Shown here piece after piece: positions 18,934 through 29,363 of a stretch of 64,000 nt of DNA (positions within the stretch are counted from its first letter, which is position 1; each line of letters begins with the position of its first letter). The notes under the pieces were generated by a model, which saw only the letters and a program-made list of their open reading frames with translations, had not been told where the DNA came from and did no database searches. A program made the position numbers and the translations under genes. The stretch comes from Leptospiraceae bacterium. GTDB taxonomy: Bacteria > Spirochaetota > Leptospiria > Leptospirales > Leptonemataceae. Location of the stretch: NCBI GenBank assembly GCA_026005135.1, contig BPKM01000001.1, forward strand, positions 558,001 to 622,000, written 5' to 3'.

Positions 18934-20329
18934 AGTTTTCCTCTTTATCTAATTTTTGTTTTAATAAACTAATGGATATTCCATATAATATCCAGAATAA
19001 TTGCATTGTATAATCGTCCAAAAAATAACATTGAAATAAACCTGCAAATAACAAAAATACAGGTAAAAATAAAAAAACAATAAATACAGTTTCTTTACTT
19101 TCAGATATTAGTTCGATTTTTTTAAGTAACATCAAATTTTTAAATTGAAAATAAAAAAATAGAATATATAAAATTCCAGCAATCATACCTCCTGTAATAA
19201 GAAAATGAATCAAATCATTATGACCATGCATAATTTCTGTTTGATAGAGTGGATACCATAATAAAGGTTTTTCTTTAATGATTTGTAAGATTTCATTAAA
19301 AATAGTTGATTGGAATTGATTTAAACCAGATCCAATAAAAGGATTTTTGATAAATATACGTAAAGTTGTATACCATAATAATAATCTTTGATAATCTGTA
19401 TGTTTTTTTTCTAACCCAAATGTTTGTAAAAATGTTTCTTTTAAATATTCTGAATTATATAAAATTATTAAAAATAAAATTCCACCAAAAGAAATAAGCC
19501 TCAATAATAATTTACTAATTTTAATTAATTTTATTTTATAATCTGGATTTTGCAATAATTGAATCGTAATAAAAATAATAAAAACTATTAAAGTAATAAT
19601 AAAACCAAATAAGGAAGATCGAGCTTGAATAAAAAACAATAAAATTAAGCAAAGTAAATTAATTAAAATTAAAGGAATAACTTTTTTTAATGGTTCCTTT
19701 AATATACTAAAATAAAACATAGAAAAAAAATAAAATGTAATCATAGAAATTTGCGAACCAAAAGATAAATGGGTTCCAGAAAAACCAACAGGCATATAAA
19801 TACCAATGGGATAAATTTGATTTTCTAAGTGCCAGTATAATGGTAAAAAATCGAGAGAAAAAATCAAATGCTGTGAACGAATATTTCCATTAAAATAAAA
19901 ACCATTTTGTAAATGATAAATAAAATTACTTAATCGAAATGGCAGAAATAAACCAATTATACCAATAAATAAATATAGTATAAATACTATTGATAAAAGC
20001 TTTAATAAAATAGTTTTATATTGGGTTCCAGTAAAATAAAAGCTCCATATAAAAAACAAGATTAAAAAAACATCTTTACCTTCCGAAGAAAAAATAGTTT
20101 TTATAGAAATACCTAAGAACAAAGAAAGAATCATAAGCCATATATATAAAACAATAATTGCCCATGGTAGAGGAATTTTATTTGAATTTTTATTTAAAAA
20201 AAATAATATTAAAAGTAGTAATGATCCAAGATATAAAAATAGTTGTGTTAAAGATAATGATAGGGGAAGAAAAACTAAGCCAATAGAACCTATAATAAAA
20301 GCACTTTTCTCTATTTTAGAAGAAAACAT
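18926..20329 (-). CDS. O-antigen ligase/polymerase (WaaL/Wzy-like) membrane protein
   Basis: A 467-residue polytopic membrane protein with about 11-12 hydrophobic segments. The long loop holds [25 protein letters not shown] followed by [14 protein letters not shown], the Wzy_C/WaaL signature in which a H-N-x-h element follows a large periplasmic loop. Such enzymes link or polymerise surface sugars on lipid carriers. Whether it is the ligase or a polymerase cannot be told. It overlaps the secA start by 8 bp, so its transcript probably runs on into secA and trpA. Confidence 0.8.
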   Translation of the reverse strand: MFSSKIEKSAFIIGSIGLVFLPLSLSLTQLFLYLGSLLLLILFFLNKNSNKIPLPWAIIVLYIWLMILSLFLGISIKTIFSSEGKDVFLILFFIWSFYFTGTQYKTILLKLLSIVFILYLFIGIIGLFLPFRLSNFIYHLQNGFYFNGNIRSQHLIFSLDFLPLYWHLENQIYPIGIYMPVGFSGTHLSFGSQISMITFYFFSMFYFSILKEPLKKVIPLILINLLCLILLFFIQARSSLFGFIITLIVFIIFITIQLLQNPDYKIKLIKISKLLLRLISFGGILFLIILYNSEYLKETFLQTFGLEKKHTDYQRLLLWYTTLRIFIKNPFIGSGLNQFQSTIFNEILQIIKEKPLLWYPLYQTEIMHGHNDLIHFLITGGMIAGILYILFFYFQFKNLMLLKKIELISESKETVFIVFLFLPVFLLFAGLFQCYFLDDYTMQLFWILYGISISLLKQKLDKEENYV

Positions 20330-20357
20330 TATATAAAACGAAAATTCTTATAATTTG

Positions 20358-20399
20358 CTCAATGTAAATAAAAAATTAGCGTAAGAATAAAACATTGAG
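20358..20399. repeat. 8-bp perfect inverted repeat upstream of the ligase-secA-trpA run
   Basis: CTCAATGT (20358-20365) and ACATTGAG (20392-20399) are perfect reverse complements separated by 26 A/T-rich bases. They lie 29-70 bp upstream of the ligase start on the minus strand, in the only gap between the amidase gene and this gene run. It could be a hairpin in the leader or a protein-binding site; no T-run follows on either strand. Confidence 0.45.
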
Positions 20400-20429
20400 G
20401 TCAGAGTGTAGCATGTAATTTAATTAATT

Positions 20430-21923
20430 TTATGTTATTAATTGTTCTAAATCTGGTAGTTTATAAAACCATGGTTTTTCTTGTTCTAATTGATGGGCTA
20501 ATTGCAATAATAAATCTTCTCTTCCAAAGTCTGCCATAAATTGTACGCCATAGGGAAAATCTTTAAAATATAAAGGAACGGACATAGCTGGAATTCCCGT
20601 TACATTAGCTATCTGGGTAAAAGGTACACGTTCTAAATTTTTTATTGCAATTTCTTCTACCATTCCAGAGAATTGTAAGAGTTTTCCTAATTTTAAGTTT
20701 ACTATTATATAAGAGGCTATTTCTTCCCATTTTTTTAATTTCTGAGAACCTATTTTAGCAGGTGGTTGTGCTGTTGTTGGTGTAATCCATATATCATATT
20801 TCGTAAAAAATTTTCCTATTTCTCGAGAAACCTCATTCCAGTATCGTAATGTATAAACAAAGTCACCTGCTTTATAGGTATTCCCTAATAAATTTAACAC
20901 ACGGGTAGAAATTTCAAAATTACTGAATTTTGCCTTTTTCCCATATAAGTTTTTATAATATAAAAATTCAGCTGCGACTTCTCCAAAATACAACATCATA
21001 TAACTTTTTGCTAATTGTTCTCCATCTATATTAGGTTTATTATATTCTATGATATGTCCTAAATTTTCGCATAATTTTGCTGCTTCTTTAACTGCATTAA
21101 TACATTCAGGATGAATATCTCTATGAATAGGAGATTCTGTAGAAATAGCTATTTTTAATTGTTTGGGTGGTTTTTTTATTGCTTCTATATAAGGTTTTTC
21201 TGGAGGTTTAATTTCAAATGATGCTCCTATATCTTTTCCCTGAATTAAATCTAAAATAAAGGCACTATCTCTTACACTTCTTGTGATAACATGTTCAATA
21301 GCCATACCTTGCCATAATTCTCTATAATGCGGTCCTGTTGGTACCCTTCCTCTTGAAGGTTTTAATCCAAATAATCCACAATATGCAGATGGTATTCTTA
21401 TAGAACCACCACCATCTCCACCACCAGCAACAGGAACAATTCCCGAACATACAGCTGCTGCTGATCCACCACTAGAACCACCGGGTGTATAATCTAAGTT
21501 CCAGGGATTTCTTGTAGGACCTGTAAATTCTGGTTCTGTATATCCCATTAAACCTAATTCTGGTGTATTAGTTTTCCCTAAAATAATAAAACCAGCTTTT
21601 TTATATCGTTTTGTTAATTCACTATCAAAATATGGAATATAATCTTTATATGCTTTTGAACCAGATGTTAAAGGAACACCTTTATAAGCAGTAATCAAAT
21701 CTTTTAAAAGAAAAGGAACTCCATAAAGAGGTCCATCTTGATTTTGCTGTAATTGTTTTTCTATTTCATCATACATTTTATAAATAATTGCATTAATTTT
21801 TGGATTGATTTTTTCTATGGATTGTATAGCAATTTCTATTATTTCTTCTGGTTTTACTTCTTTTTTCTTTATAAGCTCAGCAAGTCCTATTGCATCATAT
21901 TTTATATATTCTGTAAAATTCAT
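20430..21923 (-). CDS. Amidase signature family hydrolase
   Basis: A 497-residue amidase. The Ser-cisSer-Lys triad is visible: Lys in PFLLKDLITAYKG, Ser in TPGGSSGGSAAAVCSG and the nucleophile Ser in GGDGGGSIRIPSAYCGLFGLKPS. The second half has the usual FTQIANVTGIPAMSVPL segment. Family members hydrolyse amides, or act in GatCAB tRNA amidation. No gatB or gatC lies nearby and the sequence reads like the stand-alone 6-aminohexanoate- or fatty-amide-hydrolase-like group, so GatA is less likely. AAGGAAAGGAAA upstream of the ATG is a ribosome binding site. Confidence 0.88.
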   Translation of the reverse strand: MNFTEYIKYDAIGLAELIKKKEVKPEEIIEIAIQSIEKINPKINAIIYKMYDEIEKQLQQNQDGPLYGVPFLLKDLITAYKGVPLTSGSKAYKDYIPYFDSELTKRYKKAGFIILGKTNTPELGLMGYTEPEFTGPTRNPWNLDYTPGGSSGGSAAAVCSGIVPVAGGGDGGGSIRIPSAYCGLFGLKPSRGRVPTGPHYRELWQGMAIEHVITRSVRDSAFILDLIQGKDIGASFEIKPPEKPYIEAIKKPPKQLKIAISTESPIHRDIHPECINAVKEAAKLCENLGHIIEYNKPNIDGEQLAKSYMMLYFGEVAAEFLYYKNLYGKKAKFSNFEISTRVLNLLGNTYKAGDFVYTLRYWNEVSREIGKFFTKYDIWITPTTAQPPAKIGSQKLKKWEEIASYIIVNLKLGKLLQFSGMVEEIAIKNLERVPFTQIANVTGIPAMSVPLYFKDFPYGVQFMADFGREDLLLQLAHQLEQEKPWFYKLPDLEQLIT

Positions 21924-22006
21924 TTTCCTTTCCTTATCATGATTTTAATTTTTAAAAATAATAATATTGTTGTTATATTTTATAAAAAAAATCGTGTCAA
22001 TTAGTT

Positions 22007-23254
22007 TTATTCATATTTCCTTTCTGGAAAGAGTTGCTTTAATTTTTCTTTGATTTTAATTTCTGTTCCGTTGCTGGTGGGGAAATAAAACTGTTGAAAT
22101 ATATCGCGAGGAAAATAATTTTCTTTAATAAAATGTTCAGGATAATTATGTGGGTATTTATATTCTTTTCCTGCACCTTCTTTTTTATGAAGGGAACTAA
22201 CTGGATTCCTTAGATGATTGGGGACAGATATAACTTTATTTTTTACAAAATTCATAGCATTATTAATAGCAAGATAGGAAGCATTACTTTTAGGAGATGT
22301 TGCTAAAAAAATTGCACATTGAGACAATATAATTCTTGCTTCTGGCATACCAATTCTTTCTACTGCAAGATAAGTAGAAACGGCTAAGTTTAATGCTAAT
22401 GGAGATGCATTTCCTATATCTTCGCTGGCAAATATAATCATTCTTCTTGCAATAAATAGTGGATCTTCTCCACCTTCTAACATTGTTGCAAGATAGAGTA
22501 GGGCGGCATCAGGATCAGAGCCACGTAGTGATTTTATAAAAGCACTGATATAATCATAATGTAATTCCTTATTTTTATCGTAAAGTCTTGGATTGTCTTC
22601 TATAAGAGATTGTAATTTATCTATTGTGATTGGTGCTGGTTTTTGTTTATAATCGTTTAAGGCTAATTCTAAATAACGAATAAGCTTTCTTGCGTCTCCA
22701 TAACTGGATTCTATTAAATATTGTTTTGCTTCTTTCTGAAATGTTATTTCGATTTGATTCTTTTTAAGAAATTGAATACAACGATTTAATAATTGTTCTA
22801 AATTTTTATTAGAAAGGGGTTCTAATTTATAAATCTGACATCGAGATAATAATGCTGGAATAATAGAAAATCCGGGATGCTCTGTTGTTGCACCAATTAA
22901 AATAATTTTATTTTCTTCTACATAGGGTAATAAACTATCTTGCTGGGTTTTATTGAATCGATGAATTTCATCTAAGAATAATAAAATTGTTTGATTTTGA
23001 GATGAATCAATTACATTTCGAATTTCTTTAATACCACAATTCGTTGCAGAAAATTCGTAAAATTTTAAATTACTATTTTTGATTATTAATCTTGCTATAC
23101 TTGTTTTTCCACAACCTGGTGGGCCATATAGAATCATCGAATGTAAAGGTAAGAATTTAATTTTATTTAGTACATTTTCATTTCCTATAAAATCATTCCA
23201 GGTTTTAGGCCTTAATAATTCTGTTAATGGTAAATTTGATGAAAAAAGATCCAT
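22007..23254 (-). CDS. rarA: Replication-associated recombination protein A (RarA/MgsA AAA+ ATPase)
   Basis: A 415-residue clamp-loader-like AAA+ ATPase acting at stalled replication forks. It starts with LPLTELLRPKTWNDFIG, followed by Walker A YGPPGCGKTS (43-52), Walker B LFLDEIHRFNKTQQDSLLP (92-110), IGATTEHPGFSIIPALLSRC with the arginine finger, and the C-terminal SLRGSDPDAALLYLATMLEGGEDP and YKYPHNYPEHF motifs specific to RarA. ATG overlaps the stop of the upstream membrane protein gene by 1 bp, so both are probably one operon. Confidence 0.94.
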   Translation of the reverse strand: MDLFSSNLPLTELLRPKTWNDFIGNENVLNKIKFLPLHSMILYGPPGCGKTSIARLIIKNSNLKFYEFSATNCGIKEIRNVIDSSQNQTILLFLDEIHRFNKTQQDSLLPYVEENKIILIGATTEHPGFSIIPALLSRCQIYKLEPLSNKNLEQLLNRCIQFLKKNQIEITFQKEAKQYLIESSYGDARKLIRYLELALNDYKQKPAPITIDKLQSLIEDNPRLYDKNKELHYDYISAFIKSLRGSDPDAALLYLATMLEGGEDPLFIARRMIIFASEDIGNASPLALNLAVSTYLAVERIGMPEARIILSQCAIFLATSPKSNASYLAINNAMNFVKNKVISVPNHLRNPVSSLHKKEGAGKEYKYPHNYPEHFIKENYFPRDIFQQFYFPTSNGTEIKIKEKLKQLFPERKYE

Positions 23255-24690
23255 TAAGATTCTTTTATATAATTATTAGCTATATCTTCTTTTAGTATTT
23301 CTAAAAAGTTTGTAATATCCTTAATTAGCATTTCCTGATTTTCGCTTGCAGTCATATTTTCTAATATTTTTTCTACAGAAGAGTGTAAAATTTTATTTAA
23401 TCTTTCTAATCCTTCTGGACTATTAAAAGCAGCTTCTAATCCTTCTCTAACTGTTGCATGAATATTATATAAAATAATTCGAACTAAAGGACCAATTGGG
23501 GAAAGTAAAAATGGTTCCGCAGCACGATTAATTGAATAATGTACCATTTCTGTGATCATAGGTTCTAATTCTGGCATTATTTTATTACTAAAAATATCCA
23601 TCTGTTTTTTTAGAATTGTTTCTAATGCATCGATTGTTTGAGGTTCTAAATCTAATTTACCCTGTTCTTTTAATCGATTTTTGGTCTGTTCAATAATATT
23701 TACTAAAACAAGACCAGAAATTTCATCAGCAATAATTTTTGCATTTTCATGAATAATTTCTGGCATTATACCATCATCAGGTATAAAACGATTTTCTTTT
23801 AATCGAATATAAAGAGGAATAATTCTTAATAAGCGAAATACAGCAGAATGATGTGGTGGATAGAGATTAAAAATTTCATAAAAATGATGAATAGGAAATA
23901 AATACCATTTTTTATATCGTTTTCTATTAGCAAACCATCTACCAAGAAAATCAAGGATAAAAAATAAAACAAACCATCTATCAATTTTGTAAAAATTATC
24001 TTTTGGTTCTCCGTCTTCTCCAATCCATCGAAAATAATTTTCCTTCATTAAAGGAATAATTTCTCTATCAAAAAAAGCAAATTCTTTTTGCCATTTATCA
24101 TTATCAGGATTTAAATTTTCTATAGAGAAAAAATCACGAAAAGCCTGTTTAGCAGAATTTTCTGGATTAGGTTTATATTGACGCATTATATTTTTGATTT
24201 TTTCTAATACTCCATCTTTATTTGCTAAGTAGAAATGGCTATCTACAGAACGTCTATCTATCATATCTTCGGAAAGTTCTATTAAGATTTGTAATTGTTT
24301 ATCAATTTCTTTTTTTATCTGGATTCTTTCTACTGGACTTGTTCCTATAAGTTTTTCATAAGATTGTTTTAATTTCTGATAATTTTCTAAATAAGAAACA
24401 GTAAATCTATGTGGTTCAATTCCTTTGATGGGATCCCATACTTTTATAGGATCAAAATATTTTTTAAAATTTTCTGGATAATGATGAAGTAAAACATCTC
24501 TTAATGTACAATGATAATAAGGTAATTTATATAGATATAAAGCATCGAATAAGACTATAATAAAATTTGTTAATGCTATTAAAATAAATAAAACTTCGTA
24601 AATCTTTTTAATCAAAGAAATTTGGTTATTTTCCTTTTTTTTGCTCCACAAAGATTTCATATCATTACTTGATTGATAATTCGTATTCAT
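23254..24690 (-). CDS. Membrane protein of unknown function with a possible voltage-sensor-like segment
   Basis: I do not recognise this 478-residue protein. One membrane helix lies at ~30-52; a ~170-residue hydrophilic helical region follows. Then IDRWFVLFFILDFLGRWFANRKRYKKW and FPIHHFYEIFNLYPPHHSAVFRLLRIIPLYIRLKE resemble the S3/S4 part of voltage-sensor domains (charged residues spaced in hydrophobic helices). The last ~170 residues are helical and acidic, with several ILEN/ILKE repeats. No pore motif (TxGYG) is seen. A cation-channel-like or mechanosensing role is a guess. It heads the operon with rarA. Confidence 0.5.
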   Translation of the reverse strand: MNTNYQSSNDMKSLWSKKKENNQISLIKKIYEVLFILIALTNFIIVLFDALYLYKLPYYHCTLRDVLLHHYPENFKKYFDPIKVWDPIKGIEPHRFTVSYLENYQKLKQSYEKLIGTSPVERIQIKKEIDKQLQILIELSEDMIDRRSVDSHFYLANKDGVLEKIKNIMRQYKPNPENSAKQAFRDFFSIENLNPDNDKWQKEFAFFDREIIPLMKENYFRWIGEDGEPKDNFYKIDRWFVLFFILDFLGRWFANRKRYKKWYLFPIHHFYEIFNLYPPHHSAVFRLLRIIPLYIRLKENRFIPDDGIMPEIIHENAKIIADEISGLVLVNIIEQTKNRLKEQGKLDLEPQTIDALETILKKQMDIFSNKIMPELEPMITEMVHYSINRAAEPFLLSPIGPLVRIILYNIHATVREGLEAAFNSPEGLERLNKILHSSVEKILENMTASENQEMLIKDITNFLEILKEDIANNYIKES

Positions 24691-24803
24691 AATAGTAATA
24701 TTTTTTTTATAAAACCTTTTTTGTAAATGAATTTATTTTATTTAAATGCTATTACTTATTATATTTCTGTTGAAAACAATTCTATAAATTTAAATTTATC
24801 CTT

Positions 24804-25442
24804 ATGTTTTTTTATGTAATTGAAGGAATTGATGGTTCTGGAAAATCTACTCAAATAAAAATTTTAAAAGAAACAGTAATGCGATTGAAATTAAAGAAAT
24901 GCTTTTTATTTTTATTTGAACCAACAAATTTAGAAACTGGACGAATAATTAGGTCTTATTTAAAAAATAATATATATTTATCAGAAAAGGAATGGTTAAA
25001 TCTTTTTGATAAAGATAGAGAAGAGAATGTAAAAAAAAATATATTACCGAATAAAGATAAAGTTATTATTATGGATCGATATTATTTTTCTACTGCTGCT
25101 TATCAGGCTAAGGATAAAAGTAATGTAGAAAAAATATTTTTATATTTTTATCAAAAATATCCAGAACCTACAGCAATATTTTACCTTGATATTTCTTTAG
25201 AAAATGCATTAGAACGCATAAAAAAACGTTTAAGCGATCAAAAAACCGAATTAGAAGTTTTTGAAAAAGAACAAGAACTTAAGCGTATTTTAGAAAATTA
25301 TGAATATTTAGAAAAACTTTCTATTAAATACAATCTAAACTGGCTCAAAATAAAAGCGAAGGAAAATCCATTTAGAATTTCAAAACTTATTTTAAGAAAA
25401 GTCTTTTCTGATATTCAAAATAAAAATAAATCGTCTTTATGA
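24804..25442 (+). CDS. tmk: Thymidylate kinase (dTMP kinase)
   Basis: A 212-residue P-loop kinase converting dTMP to dTDP. EGIDGSGKSTQ (7-17) is the P-loop; FEPTNLETGRIIRSYL is the DR[YF]-preceding substrate loop of this family; MDRYYFSTAAYQ is the DRY-type motif; YLDISLENALERIKKR is a typical LID-adjacent segment. The gene overlaps the next start by 4 bp (ATGA). No Shine-Dalgarno sequence is evident before the ATG. Confidence 0.9.
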   Translation: MFFYVIEGIDGSGKSTQIKILKETVMRLKLKKCFLFLFEPTNLETGRIIRSYLKNNIYLSEKEWLNLFDKDREENVKKNILPNKDKVIIMDRYYFSTAAYQAKDKSNVEKIFLYFYQKYPEPTAIFYLDISLENALERIKKRLSDQKTELEVFEKEQELKRILENYEYLEKLSIKYNLNWLKIKAKENPFRISKLILRKVFSDIQNKNKSSL

Positions 25443-26020
25443 AGATATATACAAAAAAAGGCGATAAAGGAGAAACCTTTTTAGCAAATGGTAGCCGTGT
25501 ATATAAATATGATTTACGTGTTGAACTCTATGGAATTTGTGATGAACTAAATTCATATATAGGAGTGGTAAATTCTTTTATTCAGGATAAGTATCAATTA
25601 AATCCACAAATCAAACAAATATGGAATGAATTTATTCAGATTCAAAATCTTTTATTTGAAATTGGTTCAGAATTGGCAGGTTATTATAAAAATAATCAAA
25701 CTATCTTAAAAGAAGAAGATATAATTTTCTTAGAAAAATCCATAGATAGAATGAACGATACATTACCAGCATTAAAATCATTTATATTACCTGGTGGAAG
25801 TATAATTTCTACTTTTTTGCATTTATGTAGAACGCATTGTAGAAAATTAGAAAGACAACTGGTGTTTGCGATAAAAGAAAAACAATTAGATATAAACGAA
25901 AAAATGATTCAGTATTTTAATAGATTATCAGATTACTTTTTTGTAGCTTCGCGTTATTCAAATTTTGTTTTAGGATTTCAAGAAATAGAGTGGCATAGTA
26001 CGAGAAAAAAAAATCAATAA
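25439..26020 (+). CDS. Cob(I)alamin adenosyltransferase, PduO type
   Basis: A 193-residue ATP:corrinoid adenosyltransferase. MKIYTKKGDKGETFLANGSRV is the N-terminal ATP-binding motif (T-K-x-GDxGxT), ELYGICDELNSYIGVV matches the D-E-L-N signature, and RTHCRKLERQLV is the C-terminal helix with conserved Arg and Glu. It makes adenosylcobalamin for B12 enzymes, though none is in this window. It is translationally coupled to tmk and followed by a hairpin at 26023-26043. Confidence 0.92.
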   Translation: MKIYTKKGDKGETFLANGSRVYKYDLRVELYGICDELNSYIGVVNSFIQDKYQLNPQIKQIWNEFIQIQNLLFEIGSELAGYYKNNQTILKEEDIIFLEKSIDRMNDTLPALKSFILPGGSIISTFLHLCRTHCRKLERQLVFAIKEKQLDINEKMIQYFNRLSDYFFVASRYSNFVLGFQEIEWHSTRKKNQ

Positions 26021-26043
26021 AAATCGCTGGATATGCCAGCGAT
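26018..26043. terminator. Intrinsic terminator between convergent genes
   Basis: Perfect 8-bp stem ATCGCTGG/CCAGCGAT (26023-26030 and 26036-26043) with an ATATG loop. The minus strand has TTTT directly after the stem, so it serves the small Cys-rich gene best. The plus-side tail CTTATAG is weak. Confidence 0.75.
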
Positions 26044-26053
26044 CTTATAGAAA

Positions 26054-26380
26054 TTAATATTCTAAGGAATTTAGACAGGCATCGTATTCTAAATCACATT
26101 TTTCCATACATTCTTCGTTATCGTTACATTTTTCAATGCATTGATCATATTTTTGATTACAGGGATTATTATCTTCTATGATAGTTTCGCAATCCGGATC
26201 TTGATTTGGATCACATTCATCTTCTGGATTTTGGACTAATATTTTTTTATATATAAAAGAGCTATTTCCTATATCTTTTTTAACAATAAAAGTTTTTGCT
26301 CCAATTCCAGCTATAGCAATCAAAATAAAAAGGAACCCCAAAATTAAAATCCATTTTGTTTTAGTTTTTTTGTTTTTCAT
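26054..26380 (-). CDS. Small membrane-anchored protein with a symmetric six-Cys helical motif
   Basis: A 108-residue protein I do not recognise. Residues ~10-29 form one membrane helix after a KKTKTK stretch, so the C-terminal part should face the periplasm. Two Cys and many Asp/Glu follow (CDPNQDPDC). The last ~35 residues contain six Cys with spacing CX6CX3CX5CX3CX6C, which reads the same forwards and backwards. That pattern fits a helical hairpin closed by disulfides, as in twin-CX3C proteins. AAGGAG lies 7 nt before the ATG. It sits alone between two transcription units. Confidence 0.7.
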   Translation of the reverse strand: MKNKKTKTKWILILGFLFILIAIAGIGAKTFIVKKDIGNSSFIYKKILVQNPEDECDPNQDPDCETIIEDNNPCNQKYDQCIEKCNDNEECMEKCDLEYDACLNSLEY

Positions 26381-26460
26381 GATTTGCTCCTTATTTTAGG
26401 ATAAGTAGCAAACCTATTTTAAATTCTATAAATGTCAATCCAGAATTTGGTGATATTTTT

Positions 26461-27669
26461 TTATTTTTTATCTAATATAACAATCCCAGGGAGTTCTTTT
26501 CCTTCTAAAAATTCTAAAGAAGCACCTCCACCAGTAGAAACATGAGATACTGAATTCTGTAATCCAGCTTGTTCAATAGCAGAAGCAGAATCTCCTCCAC
26601 CTATAATTGTAATACATCCTTTCTTTGTGATTTCTGCTAAATATTTTGCAATTTCAATGGTACCCTTCGCTGTTTCTGGTATTTCAAAAACACCCATAGG
26701 ACCATTCCATACTACTAGTTTTGCATTTTGTAATTCTTGTTTAAATTTTTCAATAGTTTTACTACCAATATCTAAACCTATACCATCTTCAGGTATACTG
26801 TCAAAAGATACTTCTTTTAAAGCTCCATGCTTCATTATTTTAGGATCAAATTCATTAGAAACAACACAATCAACTGGTAAAATAATTTTATTTTTACCTT
26901 TTTCTAATAAATGTTTTGCTAATTCGATTTTATCTTCTTCTACTAATGATTTTCCCGTAGAATAACCCATAGCTCTATAAAATGTGAACATCATAGCTCC
27001 ACCAATTAACAATTTATCTGTAATTTTTAAGAGATTTTCAATTACATCAATTTTACCAGAAATTTTAGCTCCACCAATAATGGCAATATATGGATGTTCT
27101 GGATTACTAATAGCTTTTGATAAATAATCGATTTCTTTTTTTATTAAATAGCCTGCTACAGCAGGTTTTAAAAATCGAGCAACACCTTCTGTTGAAGCAT
27201 GAGCACGATGAGCCGAACCAAAAGCATCATTTACATAAAAATCTCCACATTCTGCTAATTGTTTAGCAAATTCCAAATCATTTTTTTCTTCGCCTTCGTA
27301 AAATCTAATATTTTCGAATAAAATAATTTCCTTAGGTTGAATTTGATTACTTTTGTTTTTTAATTCTTCTATGGTTTCGATAAAATATATATTAGTTTTT
27401 GGTAATAATTTTTTTAATTCTTCGTAAACAGGTTTTAAAGAAAATTCTGGGTTTCTTTTTCCCTTAGGTCTTCCAAGATGAGATATTAAGATTATTTTGG
27501 TTTCTAATTCTAATAATTTATTTATAGTTGAAATACTGGAACGAATCCGTAAATCATTGATAACTTTTCCATTTTGAATGGGAACATTAAAATCAACTCT
27601 AATAAGAGCTCTTTTATGTTTTACTTCTTCTATTGATAAATCATCAATGCTTTTTATGTTATATTTCAT
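26461..27669 (-). CDS. pgk: Phosphoglycerate kinase
   Basis: A 402-residue glycolytic kinase that transfers phosphate between 1,3-bisphosphoglycerate and ADP. RALIRVDFNVP, LISHLGRPKG, FYEGEEKNDLEFAKQLA, NDAFGSAHRAHASTEGV, GGAKISGKIDVIENLL, NGPMGVFEIPE and the C-terminal GGGDSASAIEQAGL and STGGGASLEFLEGKELPG are all canonical. GGAG lies 8 nt before the ATG. It follows gap in the same direction, with a hairpin between them that can uncouple the two. Confidence 0.97.
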   Translation of the reverse strand: MKYNIKSIDDLSIEEVKHKRALIRVDFNVPIQNGKVINDLRIRSSISTINKLLELETKIILISHLGRPKGKRNPEFSLKPVYEELKKLLPKTNIYFIETIEELKNKSNQIQPKEIILFENIRFYEGEEKNDLEFAKQLAECGDFYVNDAFGSAHRAHASTEGVARFLKPAVAGYLIKKEIDYLSKAISNPEHPYIAIIGGAKISGKIDVIENLLKITDKLLIGGAMMFTFYRAMGYSTGKSLVEEDKIELAKHLLEKGKNKIILPVDCVVSNEFDPKIMKHGALKEVSFDSIPEDGIGLDIGSKTIEKFKQELQNAKLVVWNGPMGVFEIPETAKGTIEIAKYLAEITKKGCITIIGGGDSASAIEQAGLQNSVSHVSTGGGASLEFLEGKELPGIVILDKK

Positions 27670-27695
27670 GGGATTACTCCTACAATTAAAAAATA

Positions 27696-27726
27696 CAAAA
27701 AAACAAGGAGAACATTATCCCCTTGT
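27696..27726 (-). terminator. Hairpin with T-run between gap and pgk
   Basis: ACAAGGAGA (27703-27711) and TCCCCTTGT (27718-27726) form a 9-bp stem with one mismatch and a 6-nt loop. On the minus strand it is followed by a run of seven T. It lies 34 bp before the pgk ATG, so it could partly end the gap transcript and set the gap:pgk ratio. Confidence 0.65.
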
Positions 27727-27740
27727 AAAAAATTAAAAAA

Positions 27741-28763
<1,023 letters not shown>

Positions 28764-28876
28764 TTACTCCTGTGAAAAATTTTAAGTTATAGTATTATAA
28801 TAATAAATAATGATAATTTTTTCGACTCTTTTTATTATAAAAGTAATTTTAATTTATAAAACTAGATTTTTTTAAT

Positions 28877-29308
28877 TTATTTTACCACTAATACACTACA
28901 TGGTGCATGATGCACAACTCTATCTGAAACAGAACCTAATAAAAATCGTCCCCAGAAACCCATTCCTCGACTACCAATTACGATAAGATCATATTTCCCT
29001 TCTTCTGCAATACGAACTATGGTTTCAGCTGCATAACCTTCTTCTACTCTTCTTTCCCATTTTACTGATGTTTCTTCTAATATAGGATGAATTTTTTCAA
29101 ATCGTTGTTCTGCTACCCATTTTACTCTATTGATATTGGGAGGAGGAGCTTCGTAATATCCAGGTAAAGGACCAAATTCTTCTATAACTTCTAAAATTGT
29201 AACTTCAGCATCTGCATTTTCTGCAATAGTTAAACCAAATTCTAATCCTTTTTTAGAATATTCTGAACCATCTATAGGAATAAGAATTTTTTTGATAAAA
29301 CGTTTCAT
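28877..29308 (-). CDS. Universal stress protein, single UspA domain
   Basis: A 143-residue UspA-fold protein. [17 protein letters not shown] is strand 1 with its ATP-site Asp, and [35 protein letters not shown] has the ATP-binding G-x2-G-x9-G-[ST] pattern, so it probably binds ATP. A proline-rich loop ([13 protein letters not shown]) lies between the strands. Target and trigger are unknown. GGAGTT precedes the ATG. A tandem UspA protein occurs at 56.2 kb. Confidence 0.92.
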   Translation of the reverse strand: MKRFIKKILIPIDGSEYSKKGLEFGLTIAENADAEVTILEVIEEFGPLPGYYEAPPPNINRVKWVAEQRFEKIHPILEETSVKWERRVEEGYAAETIVRIAEEGKYDLIVIGSRGMGFWGRFLLGSVSDRVVHHAPCSVLVVK

Positions 29309-29363
29309 ATTAACTCCATAATAAAAAATTTAGACATATAGTACAAAGATATATTATTGTTCT

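Noticed and set aside
20430-21923. GatA subunit of the GatCAB amidotransferase
   Set aside because: The amidase signature is shared, but no gatB or gatC adjoins and sequence around the substrate pocket reads like stand-alone amidases.
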